Assembly (NCBI RefSeq): GCF_026000435.1
Contig: NZ_AP026763.1
Location: 2,728,001-2,792,000, forward strand
Direction of reading: 5' to 3'
DNA: 64,000 nt
Origin: Vibrio sp. STUT-A11
GTDB taxonomy: Bacteria; Pseudomonadota; Gammaproteobacteria; Enterobacterales; Vibrionaceae
Shown here: positions 48,062 to 56,664 of the stretch, piece after piece
Layout: each line of letters begins with the position of its first letter
Position numbering within the stretch: position 1 is the stretch's first letter
Notes under the pieces: model-generated
Database searches by the model: none
What the model was told of the DNA's origin: nothing
The model's input: only the letters and a program-made list of their open reading frames with translations
Made by a program: the position numbers and the translations under genes

Positions 48062-49423
48062 TTATGACTCTAATTTCGCCACACGTTGATTGAGATCGGC
48101 AATGGATTTTCTTACTTCTTCGACTAAATAGCCGTATTGAGCATCATGCTCTTGCTGATAAACAATACGCCCATTTACAAAGCTGACTTTAACAGACGCA
48201 GGTTCACCACACATGATTGGTGCCATTAATGAAGAATGACACCCTGACAAGCGAGGCTGATTGAGGTCATAAAGAACGAGGTCAGCCGCGTAGCCTTCTT
48301 TTATTTCCCCCACATCTGTAAGACCTAAGATATCAGCCCCACCTTTAGTACCCCATTTAAGGACTTGTTCCAACGTTGTTGCATCAGGTCCATTTTGCGC
48401 TCTGTGGATTAGCCAAGTCAGGTTGAGCTCTTGCAGCATCGACCCCGACTCAGCAGACGCGGAGCCATCCACTCCCAGAGAAATAGGCATGCCCGCTTTG
48501 GCCATATCAATGACTGGTGCAATCCCACTCCCCAAACGACAGTTAGATGTTGGACAATGAGCGATACCCGTTTTCGTTTCTGCTAATAGCTGGATATCTT
48601 TCTCACTTGCTTGAACCAAATGGGCAAACCATACATCTTCCCCCAGCCAGTCACAGCTCTGCGCAAACTCGACCGCACTCATCCCGTACTTAGCGATTGT
48701 TTGCTCATTATCAAAGTCCACCTCTAAAAGGTGGGAGTGCATTCTTAGCTTTTGGCTTCTCGCATATTCTGCCGTCAGCTTGAGGTCACTCGGTGTTGCA
48801 GAATGCGCGATGGTGGTTGGCGCAACGACCAACTTGCGCATCGCAGCTCCGCCTTCCTGATGGTAACGACTACGAGTATGCTCTAAACGTGAGATCATCA
48901 GCTCTGCAGACTCAGGAATAACTCCCGCTTTGGCTAATCCTTTGTGTGTACCTTTAATGGTTGCCCCTCCCCGACATAAAACCAAACGAATACCCATTTC
49001 GTCGGCAGCCTGCCAAAGCACATCTTCCATCTCTTGGCTTGAGTTCGCATGATAGAGATAGTGATGGTCAGCACATGTCGTCGCGCCAGAACGAAGTAGT
49101 TCATAGAATCCTAACTTGGCGGCGGAATACATGATCTCCGGTGTAATTTGAGGCCAATAGCGATATGGAACGCTCGCTAGCCAATCACCTAAGCCATGAT
49201 TCATGCCTGCTGGGATCCCCTTCAATATTGACTGCGCGATATGGTGATGCGTATTAACCATTCCCGGGTAAACAACACAATTTGTCGCATCGACCAGTTT
49301 TTCGCTTTCATTGGGAAGCAAGTTCTGTCCGAGCTCAGTAATGACACCGTTTTGAATTCGGATATCTCGTACATCCTGTTTAGGCGAAAAAACACTGTTG
49401 GCATTTTTAATTAAGTAGTTCAC
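48062..49423 (-). CDS. Amidohydrolase, 8-oxoguanine deaminase-like
   Basis: COG0402-type amidohydrolase (453 aa) that hydrolytically deaminates aromatic heterocycles. Metal-site motifs are THHHIAQ (H59/H61), HSHLLEVDFDNE and GVDGSASAESGSML; the last, with HCPTSNCRLGSGIAPV, resembles the 8-oxoguanine/isoxanthopterin deaminase branch rather than cytosine deaminase or AtzB. A xanthine-type riboswitch lies in its leader. It diverges from an NMT1-type ABC importer. Likely reactions are 8-oxoguanine to urate or a related purine deamination; the exact substrate is inferred. Confidence 0.88.
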   Translation of the reverse strand: MNYLIKNANSVFSPKQDVRDIRIQNGVITELGQNLLPNESEKLVDATNCVVYPGMVNTHHHIAQSILKGIPAGMNHGLGDWLASVPYRYWPQITPEIMYSAAKLGFYELLRSGATTCADHHYLYHANSSQEMEDVLWQAADEMGIRLVLCRGGATIKGTHKGLAKAGVIPESAELMISRLEHTRSRYHQEGGAAMRKLVVAPTTIAHSATPSDLKLTAEYARSQKLRMHSHLLEVDFDNEQTIAKYGMSAVEFAQSCDWLGEDVWFAHLVQASEKDIQLLAETKTGIAHCPTSNCRLGSGIAPVIDMAKAGMPISLGVDGSASAESGSMLQELNLTWLIHRAQNGPDATTLEQVLKWGTKGGADILGLTDVGEIKEGYAADLVLYDLNQPRLSGCHSSLMAPIMCGEPASVKVSFVNGRIVYQQEHDAQYGYLVEEVRKSIADLNQRVAKLES

Positions 49424-49484
49424 GTCAATTTCCTTTTTAATGAACGATCGGTATCTAATTCAGATGACCAGAGTGGATCTACCT

Positions 49485-49529
49485 TTGAGCAATGTCCCAG
49501 AGATACAACTCTTAACCGCTTCTACTCAA
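49485..49529 (-). ncRNA. Xanthine-I (NMT1-motif) riboswitch, copy A
   Basis: Minus-strand leader element 60 nt before the amidohydrolase ATG. P1 is TTGAG/CTCAA. The two conserved internal-loop strands are GTAGAAGCGGTTA and GGGACATTG. P2 is AGAG/CTCT with a 6-nt loop. The same core occurs at 49850 and 52745 with compensatory changes in P1 and P2. Recognition of the NMT1/xanthine-I motif is from memory of published consensus features. Confidence 0.8.
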
Positions 49530-49577
49530 TTAATAAAGAGGGCAGGAGTACTCACTCCCACCACACTCTGTATACAA

Positions 49578-49593
49578 TGCAATAACTGCACCA
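49578..49593 (-). promoter_or_regulatory. Possible sigma-54 promoter of the amidohydrolase gene
   Basis: The minus strand reads TGGTGC-AGTTA-TTGCA: GG and GC are separated by exactly 10 nt, as required, and TTGCA is ideal, but the -24 element departs from TGGCAC at two bases. Transcription would start about 40 nt before riboswitch A. Confidence 0.45.
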
Positions 49594-49665
49594 TACCTCA
49601 GATTATTTAACCTTCGGTACTCGGCCTCGATACAGTGCACCAAAATATTTTTTTTGAGGCTAAAA

Positions 49666-49682
49666 TGCACATAAATGGTGCG
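49666..49682. promoter_or_regulatory. Predicted NtrC enhancer site
   Basis: TGCACA-TAAAT-GGTGCG matches the NtrC dyad TGCACC-N5-GGTGCA with two mismatches. A further TGCACC half-site lies at 49636. It sits about 75-150 bp upstream of both divergent sigma-54-type promoters, a typical enhancer distance. Confidence 0.55.
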
Positions 49683-49816
49683 TAAAGAGTTGTATTTCAC
49701 CCTTTATTTGTCACTTATTGTATACAACGCTGAATCTGGCACTTATCTTCCAACCGCAAGGTTAACCGTTCGTTACTCATAGGTTGCATCTTATTATCCA
49801 TCTCTTTATCACTGTA

Positions 49817-49832
49817 TGGCACATTGTTTGCT
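49817..49832 (+). promoter_or_regulatory. Sigma-54 promoter of the ABC importer operon
   Basis: TGGCAC-ATTGT-TTGCT is a full match to the -24/-12 elements with the correct 10-nt GG-GC separation. The predicted start (about 49843) is just before riboswitch B, so the transcript would begin with the aptamer. Confidence 0.75.
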
Positions 49833-49849
49833 AAATGTTAATTGAAAGC

Positions 49850-49901
49850 GTGAGTAGAAGCGGTTAGATACTTCAACATAAAGTATCGGGACATTGCTCA
49901 T
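49850..49901 (+). ncRNA. Xanthine-I (NMT1-motif) riboswitch, copy B
   Basis: P1 TGAG/CTCA, conserved strands GTAGAAGCGGTTA and GGGACATTG, and a perfect 7-bp P2 (GATACTT/AAGTATC). It is 74 nt before the importer's binding-protein ATG. Confidence 0.82.
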
Positions 49902-49974
49902 AGTTAGCCTAAAGTACCCTGCCAGCAATAAGGCGGTGCCTTTAGAAAAGTGAAAAGGAAGACACGGAGTAACT

Positions 49975-50976
49975 ATGAAAACTATTTCTAAATTGAACAA
50001 ACTTGCCCTTTCGTTATCTTTGCTATGCGCTTCAGGAAGTAGCCTGGCAGCAGATAAGGTCACTTTCCAGCTTGACTGGTTACCTGGTGGCGACAAAGCC
50101 CCTGTGTTTGTTGGAGTGCAACAAGGCTTCTTTGCAGAAGAAGATCTGGATGTCACCATTCTTGGTGGTAAAGGTTCTACCGACGCCATTACCAAAGTAG
50201 CGACTGGCACAGCAGATATTGGTTATGCTGACATTGTTGCTCTGATGGTCGCAAAAGCGAATGATAACGTGCCTGTAAAAGCGGTCTACTCACTCTTCAA
50301 TAAAGCACCTTATGCATTCTATACACTTGATGATTCAGGTGTTGGATCAGTTAAAGACGTGGTAGGAAAAACCATCGTTACTTCTCCGTTTACCTCTGCG
50401 AACGTTTTCCTACCAATCATGCTTAAGAAAAATGGCATCGATGAAAACAGTGTAAAGGTCCTCAAAGCCGATCCTGGCGCATTAAATCCGATGCTGATCA
50501 CTGGGCAGTCTGATGTGATGATTTCCTGGATGACAGACCGCGTTAAAAACTCAGAGCAAGCCGAACAAGCGGGTAAAAAACTGACTGTTCTGCCTTGGTA
50601 TGATGCTGGTCTAGAGTTCTATTCAGCTTCGGTCATCGCCAGCGACAAGTTCATGTCAGAACATCCAGACGTGGTTAAACGATTTGTTAAAGCTTACGCA
50701 AAGGCAGTGGAATACACTTGGGCGAATCCAGAACAAAGCGGCGCTGACGTCAATAAAATGGTCCCCGATGTCGATCCCGTCCAAGCAGCCGATACGATAA
50801 AATCCATTCGTGGCCTGGTTATGAACGAGGTCTCCGATAAAGACGGATTGGGCGTTTTTACTCCGGCTCGTCTGAGTGAAACATGGAAGTGGACAGCGGA
50901 AGCTCAAGGCATCGATCTTGGTAAGTTAGACCCTGAAAACGCAGTTGCTCGTCAATTTTTTCAAGAGGTGAACTAA
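49975..50976 (+). CDS. NMT1/THI5-like ABC transporter substrate-binding protein
   Basis: Periplasmic binding protein (333 aa) with a signal peptide cleaved near SSLA-ADK and the NMT1-family opening VTFQLDWLPGGDKAPVFVGVQQGFF. Relatives bind thiamine-pyrimidine precursors, nitrate/sulfonates or other small heterocycles. The upstream xanthine-type riboswitch and purine-active enzymes nearby suggest a purine or urate-like ligand. First gene of a three-gene importer operon; the next gene overlaps its stop codon by one base. Confidence 0.92.
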   Translation: MKTISKLNKLALSLSLLCASGSSLAADKVTFQLDWLPGGDKAPVFVGVQQGFFAEEDLDVTILGGKGSTDAITKVATGTADIGYADIVALMVAKANDNVPVKAVYSLFNKAPYAFYTLDDSGVGSVKDVVGKTIVTSPFTSANVFLPIMLKKNGIDENSVKVLKADPGALNPMLITGQSDVMISWMTDRVKNSEQAEQAGKKLTVLPWYDAGLEFYSASVIASDKFMSEHPDVVKRFVKAYAKAVEYTWANPEQSGADVNKMVPDVDPVQAADTIKSIRGLVMNEVSDKDGLGVFTPARLSETWKWTAEAQGIDLGKLDPENAVARQFFQEVN

Positions 50977-51803
50977 TGCAACCATTTGTTTCGTTCAAGA
51001 ACATAGGGCATACCTATCACTCTGACAAACATTCGGTTACGGTTCTCAACGATGTCAACTTCAATGTAAATAAACATGAATTTGTTGCCATCGTTGGTCC
51101 TTCAGGTTGCGGCAAGTCTACCTTGCTGCGCCTACTGTCAGGTCTGATACTGCCAACCCAGGGGGAGATTTCTGTTTTTGGTCAGCCGGTGACGGAACCA
51201 AGAGAAGATATCGGTATTGTGTTTCAAAAACCAACGCTATTGCCCTGGAAAAACATTCTCGACAACGTGCTGTTTCCACTTAAGCACAAGTTCAACTATG
51301 TCAGTCAAAAAGAAAAACAGCATGCCGAAGTACTTTTAGACATGGTTGGTCTGGCTGGCTTTGAAAACAGCATGCCAAACCAGCTTTCAGGGGGGATGCA
51401 GCAACGAGTCGGGATTGCCAGAGCTTTGCTACTTAATCCGGATATTTTGATCATGGATGAGCCGTTCTCCGCCCTTGATGCATTAACCCGCGAAGAGATG
51501 GGCTTTGAGTTGCAAAAAATTTGGATGGAGAAACCGAAAACCGTTTTATTCATTACTCACTCGATCTCCGAAGCGGTGTTACTCGCAGATAAAGTATTAG
51601 TCATGGGCCCACGACCAAGTACGGTGTTAGAGGAAATCAACATTGACTTACCTCGCCCACGCGACATTCACACACTGCAAGATCCAACGTTTGGCGCTTA
51701 CACCAACAAAATCCGCGAATACTTTTATCGTTCAGAGAAAAAGAATGAGACGGACAGAAAGGATAAAGACAACGTTGCACCAATACGCAGAACGGTTGCT
51801 TAA
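50976..51803 (+). CDS. ABC transporter ATPase (NMT1-associated)
   Basis: TauB/SsuB/ThiZ-like ATPase of 275 residues with Walker A GPSGCGKST, Q-loop (GIVFQKPTLLPWKN), signature LSGGMQQRV and Walker B ILIMDEPFSALDA. It powers the importer formed with its neighbours. The C-terminus is a charged tail. Confidence 0.95.
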   Translation: MQPFVSFKNIGHTYHSDKHSVTVLNDVNFNVNKHEFVAIVGPSGCGKSTLLRLLSGLILPTQGEISVFGQPVTEPREDIGIVFQKPTLLPWKNILDNVLFPLKHKFNYVSQKEKQHAEVLLDMVGLAGFENSMPNQLSGGMQQRVGIARALLLNPDILIMDEPFSALDALTREEMGFELQKIWMEKPKTVLFITHSISEAVLLADKVLVMGPRPSTVLEEINIDLPRPRDIHTLQDPTFGAYTNKIREYFYRSEKKNETDRKDKDNVAPIRRTVA

Positions 51804-51827
51804 TCGAATTTATCTAAAGGAATAGAT

Positions 51828-52610
51828 ATGAAACGGTATTTGTCACAATGGTCACAAAACTGGCTTCCGCTCGTCGCGATATTAGCCCTCATTCCGATTT
51901 GGGAAGCGACTTGCCGAATCTTCTCGGTACCAACATTTATACTCCCTGCACCGTCAGATATTGCATTGGCTTTTAGCCAAGTACCGATGGAAAGGTGGCT
52001 AGAAAACTTATGGGCCACACTACGCATCGCCCTGCTTGGTTTTGGAATTTCATTTTTAGTGAGTATTCCTCTGGCCATCATGATGGTGAACTCTAAATTT
52101 CTCACTAAAGCGCTCTTTCCAATATTAGTTGTTATCCAGTCAACACCGGTTGTTGCGATTGCTCCACTGTTGATTGTTATTTTGGGAACCGGTGATGCGC
52201 CGCGTCTCACCATTACCTGCCTGATCACCTTCTTCCCGCTTGTGGTATCGGCGACAACCGGCATGCTGGCAACCCCGCCAGAGCTGATTGAGTTGTCTCG
52301 CTCATTAAGCGTAAAAAACAGCAAAACAATTTGGCAAATTCGCCTTCCTTACGCCATTCCTCATATCTTCAGTGGTGTAAAGGTCGCTATTACCTTAGCC
52401 GTGATCGGCTCTGTGATTGCTGAATTCGTCGCAGCAGAAAAAGGCTTGGGCTACTTGGTTCAATTCTCTACGTCGTATTTCAAAATCCCGCAAGCTTTTG
52501 CCGCACTGGTGTTCTTGTCTCTGGTGAGTATGTTGCTGTTTAAGACGGTTAGCTGGGTGCAACGAGCTTGCTTCTCATGGAGCCTGACCGAAGAAGAAAA
52601 GCAAAGATAG
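51828..52610 (+). CDS. ABC transporter permease (NMT1-associated)
   Basis: TauC/SsuC-type permease of 260 residues with about six membrane helices and the cytoplasmic EAA-like loop ELSRSLSVKNSKTIWQIRLP. It starts 24 bp after the ATPase gene with AAGGA before the ATG. Membrane channel of the predicted purine importer. Confidence 0.94.
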   Translation: MKRYLSQWSQNWLPLVAILALIPIWEATCRIFSVPTFILPAPSDIALAFSQVPMERWLENLWATLRIALLGFGISFLVSIPLAIMMVNSKFLTKALFPILVVIQSTPVVAIAPLLIVILGTGDAPRLTITCLITFFPLVVSATTGMLATPPELIELSRSLSVKNSKTIWQIRLPYAIPHIFSGVKVAITLAVIGSVIAEFVAAEKGLGYLVQFSTSYFKIPQAFAALVFLSLVSMLLFKTVSWVQRACFSWSLTEEEKQR

Positions 52611-52744
52611 AAAACCATAATTAGCAACGCAACGGCTTTCACAATAACCGGGCGAGGAAGCAAATCAGCGTTTAATAAGAAATGGATCAAGGTGAACTTT
52701 TCCACTCCTTTGTGCGGAGGAGTTCATCGAGATTAACATGACTA

Positions 52745-52808
52745 GGAGTAGAAGCGGTCTGTAATAGCGAGCCATTGAGGCTCTCAAGCTATTGCTGGAC
52801 ATTGCTCC
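52745..52808 (+). ncRNA. Xanthine-I (NMT1-motif) riboswitch, copy C
   Basis: P1 GGAG/CTCC, conserved strands GTAGAAGCGGT and GGACATTG, and a longer P2 (TAATAGC/GCTATTG) extended by GAGCC/GGCTC. It is 40 nt before the oxygenase ATG. A separate TGAACT...AGTTCA hairpin with inner CTCC/GGAG lies just upstream at 52693-52726, without a T-tract. No sigma-54 promoter is seen, so this copy may act on read-through from the importer operon or on its own promoter. Confidence 0.8.
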
Positions 52809-52848
52809 AATAACAAGCACGTATTTAATTGTTAATTGGAGAAAAATA

Positions 52849-53832
52849 ATGACTCAATCATACCTATTGGATGAACTTAACTTTGAAACGACTATTGGCG
52901 GGCAAGGTTTAGAATCACATGACACCGCGATCCCGCTGATCAACTTACACGATTTTGAAAACCGTCGTGAAGCGATCACGGAACAGCTCTGGGAAGCAGC
53001 CACTCAAGTCGGCTTTTTCCAGCTTGTCGATCACGGCATCAGCTTAGCAGACATTGAAAAGTCCTTTAAGCTCAGTGAACAATTCTTTGCCTTGCCGATG
53101 GAAACAAAGCAACAGTTCCCTTTGAAAGAAGGCTTAAATGCTGGCTGGGAGTTCAAACAACAAGTTCGTCCATCCACTGGCACAGCGGATCAAAAAGAGT
53201 CATATCAAATTACGTTGCCTCATATGAATGATTTGTGGCCGAGCAATGCTCAAGTGGAAGAGTTTGAATCGCATCTGTTGTCATTCGAGCACCAGGCATG
53301 GCAACTCGGTATGAATATTCTTTCCTGCTTCGCCGATAAGTTGGGTTTTGAGCGGGACTTTTTTACTAAAGCACACCAAAAAGAGTCAGAAAACTATTTG
53401 AGCACCTTACGTATGTTGCATTACCTGCCGATGAAAGAAGTGCCAGAGACGGGCACATTCTGGCGTGCTGGCGCACATACGGATTTCGATTGTTTAACCA
53501 TGGTGTTCCAGCAGGAGAATCAAGGCGGCTTGCAAGCTGCTGCCGGGAAAGACGCCAAAGATAATTTGGTGTGGAGTACGGTTGAACCAAAAGCAGGTGT
53601 CATCACTTGTAACATTGGAGACATGCTGATGCGCTGGAGTGATGACTTGTTGAAATCAACCCTACACCGCGTGCGTATGCCAACAGCAGAAGAGAACCAA
53701 GACTCTCGTTATAGTATGGCGTTTTTCTGCCAGGCGAACCGAGACCAAATCATCCAAGGCCCACGAAAGGTTTATGAACCGATTACGGCTGAGGACTACT
53801 TGAAGATGCGTATTAACGCGAACTTTGCTTAA
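52849..53832 (+). CDS. 2-oxoglutarate/Fe(II) oxygenase, isopenicillin-N-synthase-like
   Basis: Non-heme iron dioxygenase of 327 residues. Iron ligands H210 and D212 (AHTDFDCLTM) and H273 (HRVRMP), and the 2-oxoglutarate-binding R287-x-S (SRYSM), are all present; the N-terminal GFFQLVDHGIS is typical. The start at 52849 follows GGAGA; the reading frame extends upstream into the riboswitch but is not coding there. In a cluster with a purine-type deaminase and xanthine-type riboswitches, nucleobase hydroxylation (for example xanthine to urate) is a sensible prediction. It is not a clear relative of fungal XanA, so the substrate is open. Confidence 0.88.
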   Translation: MTQSYLLDELNFETTIGGQGLESHDTAIPLINLHDFENRREAITEQLWEAATQVGFFQLVDHGISLADIEKSFKLSEQFFALPMETKQQFPLKEGLNAGWEFKQQVRPSTGTADQKESYQITLPHMNDLWPSNAQVEEFESHLLSFEHQAWQLGMNILSCFADKLGFERDFFTKAHQKESENYLSTLRMLHYLPMKEVPETGTFWRAGAHTDFDCLTMVFQQENQGGLQAAAGKDAKDNLVWSTVEPKAGVITCNIGDMLMRWSDDLLKSTLHRVRMPTAEENQDSRYSMAFFCQANRDQIIQGPRKVYEPITAEDYLKMRINANFA

Positions 53833-53890
53833 AGAATTCGGCCATTGGAAAGATAGTTCGAGCCCTGTCACTCCAATACTCCGAAGACGA

Positions 53891-53916
53891 AAAAGCCATG
53901 CATCTGCATGGCTTTT
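53891..53916. terminator. Bidirectional terminator, oxygenase and clpB
   Basis: AAAAGCCATGCA/TGCATGGCTTTT 12-bp perfect stem with T-rich flanks on both strands. Confidence 0.85.
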
Positions 53917-53941
53917 ATTTGGTTCTATTGGTGACGAGTCA

Positions 53942-56515
53942 CTATTGGCTAGCGACGATATTGCCGTCGTCAACACCCAGTACAATCGGTTTTCCTGGTA
54001 AGAACTGACCAGAAAGAATCGACTTGGCTAATGGGTTTTCAACATTTTGTTGAATTGCACGTTTCAATGGACGCGCACCATATACAGGGTCAAAGCCAAC
54101 TTGAGCAATCAACTCTAACGCCTCGTCGCCGACTTCTAGTTCATAGTCTTTCTCAGCCAGACGTTTATGCAGACGTTCCAACTGAATAGAAGCAATTGAC
54201 TTAATGTGCTCTTTACCAAGTGGATGGAATACCACGGTTTCATCAACACGGTTCAAGAACTCAGGACGGAAGTGTTTGCTGACCACCTCCATGACTTCAT
54301 TCTTAATGCCTTGATAATCCAGTATTGCGAAGTTTTCCTGAATTCTCGAAGAGCCTAAGTTTGAGGTCATGATCACCACCGTATTACGGAAATCAACCGT
54401 ACGACCCTGGCCATCAGTCAGACGCCCGTCATCCAACACTTGAAGCAGAATGTTGAACACATCTGGGTGCGCTTTTTCTACCTCATCCAATAGAATTACC
54501 GAATAAGGTTTGCGACGAACCGCTTCAGTCAGATAACCACCCTCTTCATAGCCAACGTAACCCGGAGGCGCACCAACCAGTCTCGCTACAGAGTGTTTCT
54601 CCATAAACTCAGACATATCAATACGCACCATTGCGTCTTCGCTATCAAACATAAAGTTTGCCAGTGTCTTACACAACTCAGTTTTACCGACACCAGTCGG
54701 GCCTAAGAACAAGAATGAGCCAATTGGTCGGTTTGGATCCGACAACCCGGCACGGCTACGGCGAATCGCATTCGCAACCACTTCAACCGCTTCCACCTGG
54801 CCAATCACACGCTTGTGTAACACCTCTTCCATGCGAAGCAGTTTTTCTTTCTCTGCTTCGAGCATCTTCGAGACCGGAATGCCCGTTTGTTTGGACAGCA
54901 CTTCCGCGATTTCGTTATCAGTAACTTTGTTACGCAACAACGTCATCTCTTGCATTTCTGCTTGCGCAGCCAAGTCCAGTTGTTTTTCCAGCTCAGGAAT
55001 ACGGCCATATTGCAACTCTGACATACGGTTTAGATCACCCGCACGGCGAGCAAACTCCATATCCATCCGTGCTTGCTCAAGCTCGGATTTAATGTGTTGC
55101 GTACCCGATAGTGCGGCTTTTTCTGTATTCCATACCTCTTCTAACTCAGCATATTCGCGCTCTTTCTCAGTCAACTCTTCATTTAAAGTCGTCAGGCGCT
55201 TTTCACTCGCTTCATCATGCTCATTACTTAACGCTTGCTGCTCAATCTTTAACTGAATGATTTTACGCTCAAGCTTATCCAACGATTCAGGTTTCGAGTC
55301 GATTTGCAGACGAATACTTGATGCCGCTTCGTCGATCAAGTCGATCGCTTTATCAGGTAATTGACGATCGGAAATATATCGATGTGACAAACTTGCTGCC
55401 GCAACGATAGCCGGATCAGTAATTTCTACATGGTGATGCAGCTCATAACGCTCTTTCAAACCACGTAAAATGGCGACCGTATCTTCAACGGTTGGCTCAT
55501 CCACCAGCACTTTTTGGAAACGACGCTCTAATGCCGCGTCTTTCTCAATGTACTTTCGGTATTCGTCCAATGTTGTCGCACCAACACAGTGAAGTTCACC
55601 ACGAGCCAATGCTGGTTTCAGCATGTTACCCGCATCCATAGAACCTTCACCTTTACCAGCGCCCACCATGGTATGTAGCTCATCAATAAACAGAATGATG
55701 TTGCCTTCTTCTTTAGCTAACTCATTCAATACTGATTTCAAGCGCTCTTCGAACTCACCTCGGTACTTAGCACCCGCAACCAACGCTCCCATATCCAAGG
55801 CAAGCACGCGACGACCACGCAAACCTTCTGGCACTTCATTATTAATAATACGCTGTGCCAAACCTTCAACGATCGCTGTTTTACCCACACCAGGTTCACC
55901 AATGATAACCGGGTTATTTTTAGTACGGCGTTGCAGAACTTGAATCGTACGGCGGATTTCATCATCGCGGCCAATCACTGGATCCAACTTACCCTGCTCT
56001 GCTCTTTCGGTAAGGTCTATGGTGAACTTTTCCAAAGCCTGACGAAGTTCTTCGGCATTCGGATCATCGACCTTTTGACCACCTCTGATCTTTTCGATCG
56101 CCTGGCTTACTTTCTGCTCGGTTAAACCGACTTCTTTCAATAATTGACCAAGCGGACCTTTGTCCTCAATGGCGGCTAGGAGGAAGATTTCAGACGAAAT
56201 ATAAGAGTCCTGGCGTTTTTGCGCGACTTTGTCACAAAGATTGAACAGAGTACCCATCGCACCCGAAAGCTGCACATCTCCACCAATACCGCTGACTTTT
56301 GGTAATCGATCAAGGATTTCGCTCAACTTAGAGCGCAAATGTGTCACGTCCACATCCAACATTGTCAGCAACGGACGAATTGGACTGCCATTTTGATCAA
56401 GCAAAGCCACCATCAGGTGAACTGGCTCTATATATTGATGATCGCGCCCCAACGCTAATGATTGAGCATCAGAGATAGCGATTTGAAACTTACTTGTGAA
56501 TCTATCAAGACGCAT
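53942..56515 (-). CDS. clpB: ClpB disaggregase
   Basis: Hexameric AAA+ chaperone that, with DnaK, pulls proteins out of aggregates. The 857-residue protein has the N-domain (1-145), AAA1 with GEPGVGKTAIVEGLA, a long coiled-coil M-domain (about 410-525) and AAA2 with GPTGVGKTELCKTLA. The start MRLDRFTSKFQ at 56515 follows GGAAGG; an earlier in-frame start is rejected because it adds 45 non-conserved residues overlapping the promoter. Confidence 0.98.
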   Translation of the reverse strand: MRLDRFTSKFQIAISDAQSLALGRDHQYIEPVHLMVALLDQNGSPIRPLLTMLDVDVTHLRSKLSEILDRLPKVSGIGGDVQLSGAMGTLFNLCDKVAQKRQDSYISSEIFLLAAIEDKGPLGQLLKEVGLTEQKVSQAIEKIRGGQKVDDPNAEELRQALEKFTIDLTERAEQGKLDPVIGRDDEIRRTIQVLQRRTKNNPVIIGEPGVGKTAIVEGLAQRIINNEVPEGLRGRRVLALDMGALVAGAKYRGEFEERLKSVLNELAKEEGNIILFIDELHTMVGAGKGEGSMDAGNMLKPALARGELHCVGATTLDEYRKYIEKDAALERRFQKVLVDEPTVEDTVAILRGLKERYELHHHVEITDPAIVAAASLSHRYISDRQLPDKAIDLIDEAASSIRLQIDSKPESLDKLERKIIQLKIEQQALSNEHDEASEKRLTTLNEELTEKEREYAELEEVWNTEKAALSGTQHIKSELEQARMDMEFARRAGDLNRMSELQYGRIPELEKQLDLAAQAEMQEMTLLRNKVTDNEIAEVLSKQTGIPVSKMLEAEKEKLLRMEEVLHKRVIGQVEAVEVVANAIRRSRAGLSDPNRPIGSFLFLGPTGVGKTELCKTLANFMFDSEDAMVRIDMSEFMEKHSVARLVGAPPGYVGYEEGGYLTEAVRRKPYSVILLDEVEKAHPDVFNILLQVLDDGRLTDGQGRTVDFRNTVVIMTSNLGSSRIQENFAILDYQGIKNEVMEVVSKHFRPEFLNRVDETVVFHPLGKEHIKSIASIQLERLHKRLAEKDYELEVGDEALELIAQVGFDPVYGARPLKRAIQQNVENPLAKSILSGQFLPGKPIVLGVDDGNIVASQ

Positions 56516-56561
56516 ATCGACCTTCCTAACCTCATATAAGAGAATACTAATAACAGTAGAA

Positions 56562-56592
56562 AGATGGATACTAGAAAGGGGAATTTCAAGGG
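56562..56592 (-). promoter_or_regulatory. Predicted sigma-32 heat-shock promoter of clpB
   Basis: The minus strand has CTTGAAA (56584-56590), a 15-bp spacer and TCCATCTT, close to the sigma-32 consensus. It lies about 50 bp upstream of the clpB ATG. Confidence 0.6.
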
Positions 56593-56664
56593 AGGATGTA
56601 AATAAATATAAACAGTGATGCAAACTCAAGGAATGCATCACCCATTTCAATGACTGGTTAAAAC

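Noticed and set aside
49738..49753. Second sigma-54 promoter TGGCAC-TTATC-TTCC
   Set aside because: The -12 GC dinucleotide is missing, so it does not meet the required pattern.
52693..52726. Terminator between the permease and oxygenase genes
   Set aside because: A hairpin exists but no T-tract follows, so termination is not supported.
54813..55256. 147-codon frame opposite clpB
   Set aside because: Antisense shadow of the coiled-coil region of clpB, serine-rich and without family similarity or a ribosome-binding site.
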